Source: a bacterium
GTDB taxonomy: Bacteria > Bacillota > Clostridia > Oscillospirales > Oscillospiraceae
Assembly (NCBI GenBank): GCA_029009095.1
Contig: JAQXJT010000039.1
Coordinates: 1-64,000, forward strand
Direction of reading: 5' to 3'
Length of the DNA: 64,000 bases
Shown here: piece after piece, positions 54,632 to 62,027 of the stretch
Layout: each line of letters starts with the position of its first letter
How positions within the stretch are numbered: the stretch's first letter is position 1
Program-made: the position numbers and the translations under genes
Notes under the pieces: generated by a model
What the model saw: only the letters and a program-made list of their open reading frames with translations
Database searches by the model: none
What the model was told of the DNA's origin: nothing

Positions 54632-55201
54632 GTGGAGGAGCTGGAAGCACTGCGCCGGCGCTGTCTCAACTGCCGGGAGTGTCCCCTTTCGGAGCAGCGG
54701 CGTCATGTGGTGTTCGGCGTGGGCCGGGCGGACGCGGAGCTGATGTTCATCGGGGAAGGCCCCGGCGAGCAGGAGGATCTGACGGGGGAGCCCTTCGTGG
54801 GCCCCGCGGGACGGCTGCTGGACGATATGCTGGAGCTGATCGATCTGCACCGCTCCCAGGTCTACATCGCCAATGTGGTCAAGTGCCGCCCGCCCCGCAA
54901 CCGGGACCCGCTGGGCGAGGAGCAGAACGCCTGCCGCCACTGGCTGGACGGGCAGCTCGCCCTTGTGCGTCCGAAGATCGTGGTCTGTCTGGGCCGCATC
55001 GCCGCCGCTGCCTACATCAAGCCCGATTTCAAGATCACCCGGGAGCACGGGGTCTGGTTTGATGTGGATGGCGTGCGCGCCATGGCCATCTACCACCCCT
55101 CGGCCCTGCTCCGGGATGTGAGCAAGCGTCCCGAGACCTTCACGGATCTCAGGGAGCTGCGGAGAACGGCCCGGGAACTTTGCCAACATCTTTATTCGTA
55201 A
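54632..55201 (+). CDS. udg: Family 4 uracil-DNA glycosylase
   Basis: 189 aa. It removes uracil from DNA. Fe-S cysteines begin CLNCREC near the N-terminus. It has the catalytic-loop GEGPGEQED, the uracil-binding block FVGPAGRLLD, VKCRPPRNRDP, and HPSALLR at the C-terminus. The start is GTG at 54632 with AAAGGAGG 8 nt upstream. Monocistronic or cotranscribed with the following DUF2156 gene (13 nt gap). Confidence 0.95.
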   Translation: MEELEALRRRCLNCRECPLSEQRRHVVFGVGRADAELMFIGEGPGEQEDLTGEPFVGPAGRLLDDMLELIDLHRSQVYIANVVKCRPPRNRDPLGEEQNACRHWLDGQLALVRPKIVVCLGRIAAAAYIKPDFKITREHGVWFDVDGVRAMAIYHPSALLRDVSKRPETFTDLRELRRTARELCQHLYS

Positions 55202-55214
55202 CAGAAGGTTCTTT

Positions 55215-56105
55215 ATGTCGGAATGGAAAAGTCTTGAACTGACTGACGCCCCCTTATACCGCGCCCACACCTCCGCCGCTCCCAGCCAAAACGCCTGGCT
55301 CTCCTTTGGGATGCCCTATCTCTGGGATGTGAGCGGCGCGCACCGGCTGTGGGAAGCGGGCGGCTGTCTGGCCGTGGAGTGGCGTGGCACGGAAAAACCA
55401 CCCTTTTTTACCTTCCCCGTGGGCGCGGGCGACCTCGCCGCCGCCGTAGACGCCCTCCGCCGCCATGCCGCCGGGGAGGGGCGGCGTCTCACGTTCCGCT
55501 ATGTGGACGAGGACTGCCGCGCAGCCCTGGAAGCGGCCTGCCCGGGGCAGTTTGTCTTTACGGAGGATCGGGGCGCGGCGGACTACCTCTACGGGATCGA
55601 CGCCCTCTCCACCCTTTCCGGAAAGCGGCTCCACGCCAAGCGCAATTTCTGCAACCGCTTTGAAAAATCCCACGACTGGCGCGCCGAGCCGGTGACGGGC
55701 GAGCGCTTTGACGGCTGCCGGGCCGTCTTCGCCCGCTGGGCGGAGGGCCGGGAGGCCACGGGCGCTGAGCACCTCGCCATCGAGCGGGCCTTTGCCGGCT
55801 GGGAGGCGCTGGGTCTGGAGGGCTGCATCCTCTATGACGGGGAGGAGCCCATCGCTTTCGCCGTGGGCGAGCTGCTGCGGGAGGACACCTTCGATGTGCA
55901 CTTTGAGAAGGCCGTGGAGCACATTCCGGGAGCCTATCCCATGATCTGCCGGGAGTTCGCCCGGCAGGTGGCCGCAGCCCACCCTCTTGTTCGTTATGTC
56001 AACCGAGAAGAGGACATGGATCTCCCCAATCTCCGGCAGGCCAAGGAGTCCTGGTTCCCCTGTTCTCTGCTGAAAAAATACGTGGCAGAGGAGAAAACGG
56101 AATAA
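55215..56105 (+). CDS. DUF2156 (LPG-synthetase C-terminal type) protein
   Basis: 296 aa, soluble, with two GNAT-like halves. The block GKRLHAKRNFCNRFEK and LEGCILYDGEEPIAFAVGELL match the DUF2156 fold related to phosphatidylglycerol lysyltransferase and FemX-type aminoacyl transferases. The membrane flippase part of MprF is absent, so the acceptor is uncertain. A dif-like motif lies at 55994-56003 inside the frame, encoding Tyr-Val-Asn-Arg. A terminator follows. Confidence 0.85.
   Translation: MSEWKSLELTDAPLYRAHTSAAPSQNAWLSFGMPYLWDVSGAHRLWEAGGCLAVEWRGTEKPPFFTFPVGAGDLAAAVDALRRHAAGEGRRLTFRYVDEDCRAALEAACPGQFVFTEDRGAADYLYGIDALSTLSGKRLHAKRNFCNRFEKSHDWRAEPVTGERFDGCRAVFARWAEGREATGAEHLAIERAFAGWEALGLEGCILYDGEEPIAFAVGELLREDTFDVHFEKAVEHIPGAYPMICREFARQVAAAHPLVRYVNREEDMDLPNLRQAKESWFPCSLLKKYVAEEKTE
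55994..56003 (+). repeat. dif-like XerD-arm motif, site 7
   Basis: TTATGTCAAC followed by C, inside the DUF2156 gene. Confidence 0.55.
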
Positions 56106-56116
56106 AAGCAACGCAA

Positions 56117-56151
56117 AATGGACTGTCCCCATGGGGATAGTCCATTTTTAT
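56117..56151 (+). terminator. Terminator of the udg-DUF2156 unit
   Basis: ATGGACTgTCCCC / GGGGAtAGTCCAT with loop ATG, then TTTTTA. The dif-like site starts inside its U tract. Confidence 0.8.
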
Positions 56152-56171
56152 GTCAACTATATTATGGTAAC
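56148..56171 (+). repeat. dif-like XerD-arm motif, site 8, with a second degenerate arm
   Basis: TTATGTCAAC (56148-56157), TATA, then TTATGGTAAC (56162-56171), two arms in tandem 14 bp apart. They fill the gap between the terminator and the GIY-YIG stop codon. Confidence 0.7.
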
Positions 56172-56495
56172 TTATTTCGCCTCCCAGCGCTCCCTCTCCC
56201 GGCGGTATTTCTCCCGCTCCAGCGTGGGGAAAAGCCCGGCGAAGAGCCCCTCGTCCTCCACGAGCCGCTCCTTATCCTCCCGCCGGAGCTGCTTGAAGCG
56301 GTACTCCAGGCGCATGGCGTCCCCCTTTTCCCCGCAGGACCACAGAGCGGAGAGGGCACGGGGCGGGTGGGCGCGGGTATAGCGGGCGCTCCGGGAACCT
56401 TTGGCGGCATGCTCCTCCACCCTCCGCCGCCAGTCGGCGCTGTAGCCGCAGTAATAGCTGCCGTCCGCGCAGCGCAGCACATAGACATAGTACAA
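56172..56495 (-). CDS. GIY-YIG nuclease superfamily protein (UPF0213/YhbQ type)
   Basis: 107 aa. A small stand-alone GIY-YIG domain with YVYVLRCADGSYYCGYS and the helix arginine of RRRVEEH, as in YhbQ/YazA. Start is set at TTG 56495: AGGGGGTG is about 7 nt upstream, and an ATG at 56519 falls in the promoter -10 box (TATAATG), so transcription would start after it. Role probably DNA repair or processing. Confidence 0.85.
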   Translation of the reverse strand: MYYVYVLRCADGSYYCGYSADWRRRVEEHAAKGSRSARYTRAHPPRALSALWSCGEKGDAMRLEYRFKQLRREDKERLVEDEGLFAGLFPTLEREKYRRERERWEAK

Positions 56496-56517
56496 GCGTC
56501 CCCACCCCCTTTCAGTC

Positions 56518-56546
56518 ATTATATCCCCTGCGCGATGCAAAAACAA
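56518..56546 (-). promoter_or_regulatory. Promoter of the GIY-YIG gene
   Basis: On minus, TTGTTT, a 17-bp spacer, then a perfect TATAAT. The -10 overlaps the upstream ATG candidate, which decides the start codon. Confidence 0.8.
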
Positions 56547-56568
56547 GCGCCGCAGCGTCCCCGCCCCC

Positions 56569-56597
56569 TTGCCAGAGGGGCGGAATTGTTGTAAGCT
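56569..56597 (+). promoter_or_regulatory. Promoter of the PatB-like gene
   Basis: TTGCCA, a 17-bp spacer, then TAAGCT, about 30 bp before the ATG. Confidence 0.5.
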
Positions 56598-56627
56598 GGA
56601 CACAACACCGGAAAGGGGCTTTCTTCC

Positions 56628-57827
56628 ATGGAATTTGATTTCACTTCGATCATCGACCGCCGGGGCACCGGCTCTCTGGCGGCGGAGGTCATCCCTGTTG
56701 AGGGCGCCGTGGTGGATGAGGGCTTTGACCGCATCCCCATGTGGATCGCCGACATGAACTTTGCCACCGTGCCCGCGGTGACCCGGGCACTCCACGAGCG
56801 TGCCGACCACCCCTGCTTTGGCTACTTTCACACCTCCCCCGGCTACGCCGCGCGCATCATCGACTGGCAGAGCCGCCGCCACGGCGCGGAGGGGCTGACG
56901 GAGGAGTGCATCGGCTATGAGAACGGCCTGCTGGGCGGGCTGGTCTCCGCGGTACAGGCTTTCTCCTCCCCCGGCGACCCTGTCCTCGTCCACGCCCCCA
57001 CCTATGTGGGCTTTACCCGCCTTCTCACGGACAACGGACGCAGGATCGTCCACTCTCCGCTGCGGCAGGACGAGTACGGCGTGTGGCGCATGGACTACGA
57101 GGACATGGAGCAGAAGCTACGGACGGAGCGCATCCATGTGGCCATCCTCTGCTCCCCCCACAACCCCTGCGGCCGGGTCTGGGAGCGCTGGGAGCTTGAG
57201 AAGGCCATGGAGCTTTACAAAAAGTACAGCTGCGTGGTCATCGCCGACGAGATCTGGGCGGATCTGGTGCTCCCCGGCAACCACCACATCCCCACCCAGT
57301 CCGTCTCCGAGGACGCGCGGCAGCGCACCGTGGCTTTCTACGCCCCCTCGAAGACCTTCAATCTCGCCGGGCTGCTGGGCTCCTATCACATCATCTATAA
57401 CCCCTTCCTCCGGGATCGGGTCACCAAAGTCAGCTCCCTCACCCACTACAACAGCTCCAGCATCTTTGCGGAGGTGGCGCTGCTGGCCGCCTATACCGAC
57501 GAGGGCTGCCGCTGGGTGGACGAGCTGTGTCAGGTGCTGGACGAGAACGTCCGCCTGGCCTACGACTTCTTCACCCGGCGCTGCCGGGGCGTAACGCTGC
57601 CCCGACCGGAGGGAACCTATCTGCTCTATCTGGACTGCACGGAGTGGTGCCGCGAGCACGGCGTCAGTCTGGACACCCTGCTGCGCATGGGCGTGAGCAA
57701 GGGCGTGATCTGGCAGGACGGCCGCCCCTTCGGCCTGAACTGCTCCATCCGCATGAATGTGGCGCTGCCCACCGCGCGGGTACAGGAGGCGCTGGAGCGG
57801 CTGGACAAGTACGTTTTCAACGCCTGA
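56628..57827 (+). CDS. patB-like: PatB/MalY-type PLP-dependent C-S lyase or aminotransferase
   Basis: 399 aa, fold-type I. It has WIADMNF near the N-terminus, CSPHNPCGRVW, the Asp/Glu pyridine contact IADEIWADL and the PLP lysine in SKTFNLAG. These are hallmarks of MalY/PatB cystathionine beta-lyases. It would split cystathionine or cysteine conjugates to a thiol, pyruvate and ammonia. GGAAAGGGG lies upstream. ridA elsewhere in the window would detoxify its enamine product (inference). Confidence 0.9.
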   Translation: MEFDFTSIIDRRGTGSLAAEVIPVEGAVVDEGFDRIPMWIADMNFATVPAVTRALHERADHPCFGYFHTSPGYAARIIDWQSRRHGAEGLTEECIGYENGLLGGLVSAVQAFSSPGDPVLVHAPTYVGFTRLLTDNGRRIVHSPLRQDEYGVWRMDYEDMEQKLRTERIHVAILCSPHNPCGRVWERWELEKAMELYKKYSCVVIADEIWADLVLPGNHHIPTQSVSEDARQRTVAFYAPSKTFNLAGLLGSYHIIYNPFLRDRVTKVSSLTHYNSSSIFAEVALLAAYTDEGCRWVDELCQVLDENVRLAYDFFTRRCRGVTLPRPEGTYLLYLDCTEWCREHGVSLDTLLRMGVSKGVIWQDGRPFGLNCSIRMNVALPTARVQEALERLDKYVFNA

Positions 57828-57855
57828 TACGCCGCCTTTTGCGGAGGACAACGCC

Positions 57856-58728
57856 ATGCACTTTACAAACGCCAAAGGGATCCTCTCCTCCTCCAACGGC
57901 ATGAATCTCTACCGAGGCTGCACCCACGGCTGCATCTACTGCGATTCCCGGAGCAGGTGCTACCACATGGAGCACGACTTTGAGGATATCGAGGTCAAAG
58001 CCAACGCCATCGAGCTGCTGGAACGGGAGCTGAGGGGGAAGCGCAGCCGGTGTATGCTGTCCACAGGCTCCATGACCGACCCCTATATCCCCCTGGAGGA
58101 GGAGCTCGGCAGCGTGCGCCGGGCGCTGGCTCTCGCCCACCGCTATGGCTTTGGCTTTACGCTCATCACCAAGTCCGCCCGGGTACTGCGGGATCTGGAG
58201 CTGTTGAAGGCGATCAACGACGACACCAAATGTGTCGTGCAGATGACGCTCACCACCTGCGACGAGGCGCTGTGCCGGAAGATCGAACCCCATGTGAGCA
58301 CCACCCGGGAGCGGGTGGAGGCGCTCAAAGAGCTGCGAAAGGCGGGTATCCCCACCGTGGTGTGGCTCTCCCCCATCCTTCCCTTCCTCAACGACACGGA
58401 GGAGAACATCCGGGGGATCGTGGAGCATTGCGTGGACACGGGCGTCCGCGGGGTGATCTGCTTCGGCATGGGCCTCACGCTCCGGGATGGGAACCGGGAG
58501 TATTTCTACCGGCAGCTGGACCGGCTCTTTCCGGGCATGAAAGAGCGGTACATCCGCGCCTACGGATCGCGCTACCAGCTTCTCAGCCCCCGCAACGGGG
58601 AGCTGATGGAGCTTTTCCACACACTTTGCGAGGAGGGCGGGCTCCTGCACGACAACGGGGAGATCTTCGCCTACCTCTCCGCCTTTGAGGACAAACGCGC
58701 CGGGGCGCAGACGAGCCTTTTCGATTGA
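57856..58728 (+). CDS. SPL-like radical SAM protein
   Basis: 290 aa. The cluster motif CTHGCIYC (CxxxCxxC) is near residue 22, with DSR following as in SplB-related (Rv2578c/COG1533) proteins. A TIM barrel follows (LTTCDE, PTVVWLSPILPFLND, ICFGMGLTLRDGN). The usual spore photoproduct lyase Cys at the C-terminus is not recognisable, so photoproduct repair is not asserted. The ATG at 57856 has GCGGAGG 8 nt upstream. A longer in-frame ATG lies inside the PatB gene and is rejected. Confidence 0.9.
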   Translation: MHFTNAKGILSSSNGMNLYRGCTHGCIYCDSRSRCYHMEHDFEDIEVKANAIELLERELRGKRSRCMLSTGSMTDPYIPLEEELGSVRRALALAHRYGFGFTLITKSARVLRDLELLKAINDDTKCVVQMTLTTCDEALCRKIEPHVSTTRERVEALKELRKAGIPTVVWLSPILPFLNDTEENIRGIVEHCVDTGVRGVICFGMGLTLRDGNREYFYRQLDRLFPGMKERYIRAYGSRYQLLSPRNGELMELFHTLCEEGGLLHDNGEIFAYLSAFEDKRAGAQTSLFD

Positions 58729-58737
58729 GCTTCCGGA

Positions 58738-58773
58738 AGAGAAAAACCCCCGCCGCGGCGGGGGTTTTTCTCT
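58738..58773. terminator. Perfect bidirectional terminator
   Basis: A perfect 36-bp palindrome with AGAGAAAAA and TTTTTCTCT ends and a GC core. It serves the converging radical SAM and DUF1294 genes. Confidence 0.95.
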
Positions 58774-59151
58774 CTACAGGTTCATAAGAGCGAGCAGCAG
58801 GAGGGTCTGGATCAGCAGGAGCAGCGGCAGGCCCAGGGAAAAGCGGTTTTTCCTGATCTTATGCCGGAAAAGTACCATCGCCAGCATACCGCCCACCGAC
58901 CCGCCCAGAGCCGCCAGCGTCAGCAGCGTGGCGTTCCTGATGCGCCGTCGGCGGCGGACGGCCCTGTACTTGTCGGCTGCAAAGGCGGCAAAGGCCGCCA
59001 GATTGATACCCACAAGATACCACGCGAGCAGTTTATGCGCCGCAAAGAACTGTCCAAAGGCAAAGGCGATCTCCCCACGGCGCTCTCCGAACAGGAATAA
59101 AGCCAGCGCCATCTGGCTGAGCAGCACGCAGAGGCTGAACGACCGGGTCAT
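58774..59151 (-). CDS. DUF1294 membrane protein
   Basis: 125 aa with about four helices. The DUF1294 signature AADKYRAVRRRRRI followed by LGGSVGGMLAMVLFRHKIRKNRF is clear. Function unknown. The ATG at 59151 has GGAGG 5 nt upstream; the longer frame to 59232 lacks a ribosome site. Confidence 0.92.
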   Translation of the reverse strand: MTRSFSLCVLLSQMALALFLFGERRGEIAFAFGQFFAAHKLLAWYLVGINLAAFAAFAADKYRAVRRRRRIRNATLLTLAALGGSVGGMLAMVLFRHKIRKNRFSLGLPLLLLIQTLLLLALMNL

Positions 59152-59254
59152 CCTGTCCTCCTTTTCCTCCTTTACCGGACGGCAGAACAGCGCGGTGCGA
59201 AGCCACGCTGTTCTGCCGGAGCATGATCTCATGGGCCGGGTATCCGCCAGCGGC

Positions 59255-60229
59255 TCAGTGGTGGTAGCTGTAGAAGTCGCCGCGGATCAGATCCCAGAGC
59301 TTGTCGCAGCGCTCCAGCACCTCTCCCTCCAGCCGGGTCTCGGCGTAGGAGAGGTTCTCCTCGATGTGGCTGCACCTGCTGGCCCCGCAGATGATGCTGC
59401 TCACATAGTCATGACTCAGCAGCCAGCCCAGGGAGAGCTGGATGGGGCTCATGCCGCAGTCTGCGGAGATGCGCACCAGCTCCTCGATGGCATCCCAGTT
59501 GCGCTCCTTCCAGTAGCGGGCCCTGTAGCCCCGGTCGGAGTCGTAGCGGCTGTTGGCCTCGGCGTGGTCGCGGGTGTGCTTGCCGGTGAGCAGGCCCCCC
59601 GCCAGGGGGTTATAGACGGCCAGACCCATGCCGCTCTGCTTCAGGAAGGGCACCATCTCGTCATCCAGGCCCCGGGTGATGAGGTTATAGACGCTCTCGG
59701 TGACCACGGGGGCCAGGCAGCCCATCTCTCTGGCCTTGTGCACAGCGTCGCAGCACTGCCAGGCAGAGTAGTTGCTCAGCCCGTAGTAGCGGATCTTGCC
59801 GCTGCGCACCAGCATATCCATGGTCTGAATGGTCTCCTCGATGGGGGTGGCGGGGTCAGGGAAGTGCAGGTAGAATACGTCGATATAGTCGGTCTGCAGC
59901 CGCCGGAGGCTGTCCTCCACGCTGCGCACCAGATGCGCCCGGGAGAGGCCTGAATCGTTGACGCCCCGGCCCATGCGTCCGCCGGCCTTGGTGGCCAGCA
60001 CCACCTGATCCCGGACGCCCCTGAGGCTCTCCCCCACGATGCTCTCGCTGACGCCGCCCTTCATCACCGGGTAGATGTTGGCCGTGTCGATGAAGTTCAC
60101 GCCCTTGTCCATGGCCGCGCGCACGATGCGCCCGGACTCCTCTGCGTCGCTCTGGCCACCGAAGGTCATGGTGCCCAGACAGACCCGGGACACCTTCAGT
60201 CCCGATGTTCCCAAAGTGGTATACTCCAT
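59255..60229 (-). CDS. Aldo/keto reductase
   Basis: 324 aa TIM barrel of the AKR superfamily. Catalytic residues are read in DTANIY (Asp, Tyr), ATKAGG (Lys) and YLHFPD (His). The TSVIxGA-like IICGASR near the C-terminus binds NADPH. AGGAGG is 6 nt before the ATG. The dif-like site at 60245-60254 lies directly upstream of its ribosome site. Substrate unknown. Confidence 0.93.
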   Translation of the reverse strand: MEYTTLGTSGLKVSRVCLGTMTFGGQSDAEESGRIVRAAMDKGVNFIDTANIYPVMKGGVSESIVGESLRGVRDQVVLATKAGGRMGRGVNDSGLSRAHLVRSVEDSLRRLQTDYIDVFYLHFPDPATPIEETIQTMDMLVRSGKIRYYGLSNYSAWQCCDAVHKAREMGCLAPVVTESVYNLITRGLDDEMVPFLKQSGMGLAVYNPLAGGLLTGKHTRDHAEANSRYDSDRGYRARYWKERNWDAIEELVRISADCGMSPIQLSLGWLLSHDYVSSIICGASRCSHIEENLSYAETRLEGEVLERCDKLWDLIRGDFYSYHH

Positions 60230-60244
60230 ACGCTGCCTCCTATA

Positions 60245-60254
60245 TTATGTAAAC
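60245..60254 (+). repeat. dif-like XerD-arm motif, site 9 (best match)
   Basis: TATATTATGTAAACT at 60241-60255 equals the right 15 bp of B. subtilis dif exactly. The left half is not dif-like because it holds the AGGAGG and start codon of the aldo/keto reductase. Confidence 0.8.
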
Positions 60255-60270
60255 TCATGATGCGCGCAAT

Positions 60271-61146
60271 TTAAACCTCGATCTCCCCGACAAACTCCGT
60301 CACGGTCACATCGCGGCAGAGACTGCGCAGCGCAACGGCGGCCTTCTGCGCCTCGCCGTCCCCTGCGAAGAGGCCGAACACAGCGCTGCCCGTGCCGGTC
60401 ATCACCGCGCCCAGCGCCCCATGGTCCAGCAGGGCGCTCCGCACGGCGCCCACGTCCCGGCAGCTCCGGGGCAGCACGTCCTCAAAGACGTTGAACATCC
60501 GCCGGGCCACGCCGCCCAGATCGCCCTGTTCCATGGCCCCGATCATGCCCGCCGTATCCGGGCGGGTGCGGCCGGCGCGCCCGTCGATGCGGGCAAAGAG
60601 GCTGGCGGTGGAGATGGAGAAGGAGGGTTTGGCGATGACCACGCGGCACTCGGGCGGCATGGGCAGCGGGGAGAGCACCTCACCCCGGCCCTCCGCCAGG
60701 CGGGAGCCGCCGCAGACGCAGTAGGGCACGTCCGAGCCGATGGCCAGGCCCAGCTCCCGGAGTTTCTCCCCATTGAAGGGGCGGCCGGTGAGGCGGTTCA
60801 GCCCCCGGAGCACCGCCGCGGCGTCGGCGCTGCCGCCGCCCATACCCGCGCCCACGGGGATCCGCTTGGTCAGGAGGATATCCGCCCCCAGCGTCTCCTC
60901 GCCCAGGGCCTCCCGGAAAACGCGGGCCGCCTCCACGGCCAGATTGCGCCCGTCCCGGGGCAGCCAGGCAAGCCCCGTCTCCAGACGGATCTCCCCGTCC
61001 TTCCGGAGGGTAATCTCCAGCGTGTCTCCGAAGCTCACGCTCTCCATGACCATGCGCAGCGCGTGGTAGCCCCCCTCCAGCCTGCCCAGCACATCCAGGG
61101 AGAGGTTGAGCTTGGCCGGCGCTTTTTCCGTGATATGCTCCCCCAT
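60271..61146 (-). CDS. ispE: 4-diphosphocytidyl-2-C-methyl-D-erythritol kinase
   Basis: 291 aa GHMP kinase of the MEP isoprenoid pathway. It starts with PAKLNLSLDVLGRLEGGYH, has the ATP loop IPVGAGMGGGSADAAAVL, and the GxxG motif in TGTGSAVFGLF. The ATG at 61146 gives normal length; GAGAGG lies only 3 nt and GGGAG 11 nt upstream, so spacing is unusual. Confidence 0.95.
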   Translation of the reverse strand: MGEHITEKAPAKLNLSLDVLGRLEGGYHALRMVMESVSFGDTLEITLRKDGEIRLETGLAWLPRDGRNLAVEAARVFREALGEETLGADILLTKRIPVGAGMGGGSADAAAVLRGLNRLTGRPFNGEKLRELGLAIGSDVPYCVCGGSRLAEGRGEVLSPLPMPPECRVVIAKPSFSISTASLFARIDGRAGRTRPDTAGMIGAMEQGDLGGVARRMFNVFEDVLPRSCRDVGAVRSALLDHGALGAVMTGTGSAVFGLFAGDGEAQKAAVALRSLCRDVTVTEFVGEIEV

Positions 61147-61181
61147 GATCCTCTCGCTCCCTTTCTCCGTACTTATTTTAT

Positions 61182-61210
61182 ATCCTACCACGCCCACGCC
61201 GGAAAAGCAA
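61182..61210 (-). promoter_or_regulatory. Promoter of ispE
   Basis: On minus, TTGCTT, a 17-bp spacer, then TAGGAT. Confidence 0.6.
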
Positions 61211-61257
61211 CCGTCTCCGCCGGGGGCAAAGATTTTACAGATTATTCATTCACCCCC

Positions 61258-61294
61258 TTGGATTTGCGCTATAATGGCATTATAATGATATAAT
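61258..61294 (+). promoter_or_regulatory. Promoter region of the two-component operon with three TATAAT boxes
   Basis: TTGGAT (61258-61263), a 17-bp spacer and TATAAT (61281-61286). Further perfect TATAAT copies stand at 61270-61275 and 61289-61294. Confidence 0.8.
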
Positions 61295-61307
61295 GTGATT
61301 TGAGAGG

Positions 61308-62012
61308 ATGGCGATCGATTTGAGCAACAAGGCGCTGATCGTGGAAGACGACATCAACATTGCCGACCTGCTGCGGCTGTACCTGGAGAAGGACGGCTTC
61401 GAGGTCTACCGGGCGGTGGACGGAGGCGAGGGCGTGCGTCTCGCCCGGGAGAAGGAGCCGGATCTGGTGCTGCTGGACATTATGCTGCCGGTGATGGACG
61501 GCTGGGCCGTGTGCCGGGAGATCCGCAAGACCTCTCAGGTGCCCATCATCATGCTCACCGCCAAGGGCGAGACCTCCGACAAGATCAGCGGTCTGGATAT
61601 GGGCGCGGACGACTATGTGACCAAGCCCTTTGAGATCGGGGAGCTTCTCTCCCGCATCCACGCGGTGATGCGCCGCAGCGGCGGCGGCACGGAGGAGGGC
61701 AGCAGCGTGAAAAAGCTGGTCTTTGACAAGCTGGTGATCAATCTCGACTCCTACGAGCTGCTGGTGGACGGCAAAAAGATCGACACGCCGCCCAAGGAGA
61801 TGGAGCTGCTCTACCATCTGGCCGCCTCTCCCAACCGGGTCTACACCCGCAACCAGCTCCTCGACGAGGTCTGGGGCTTCGACTACTTCGGAGATTCCCG
61901 GACGGTGGATGTACACATCAAGCGTCTCCGGGAAAAGCTGGAGGGCGTGAGCGAACAGTGGAGCCTGGCCACCGTGTGGGGCGTGGGGTATAAATTCAAG
62001 CTGGAAGAGTAA
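61308..62012 (+). CDS. OmpR/PhoB-type response regulator
   Basis: 234 aa. Receiver domain with EDD (about 13-15), phosphoacceptor Asp in LLDIMLP (about 57) and the KPF motif (about 108), then a winged-helix DNA-binding domain ending YKFKLEE. The ATG at 61308 abuts GAGAGG with no spacer, while a TTG at 61320 lies 12 nt after it, so the true start is ambiguous between them. It is followed after 15 bp by its sensor kinase. Confidence 0.95.
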   Translation: MAIDLSNKALIVEDDINIADLLRLYLEKDGFEVYRAVDGGEGVRLAREKEPDLVLLDIMLPVMDGWAVCREIRKTSQVPIIMLTAKGETSDKISGLDMGADDYVTKPFEIGELLSRIHAVMRRSGGGTEEGSSVKKLVFDKLVINLDSYELLVDGKKIDTPPKEMELLYHLAASPNRVYTRNQLLDEVWGFDYFGDSRTVDVHIKRLREKLEGVSEQWSLATVWGVGYKFKLEE

Positions 62013-62027
62013 GGATAGTGTGGTTCC

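Noticed and set aside
57757..57855. Upstream extension of the radical SAM gene
   Set aside because: It lies inside the PatB-like gene and has no ribosome site; the ATG at 57856 has a good one.
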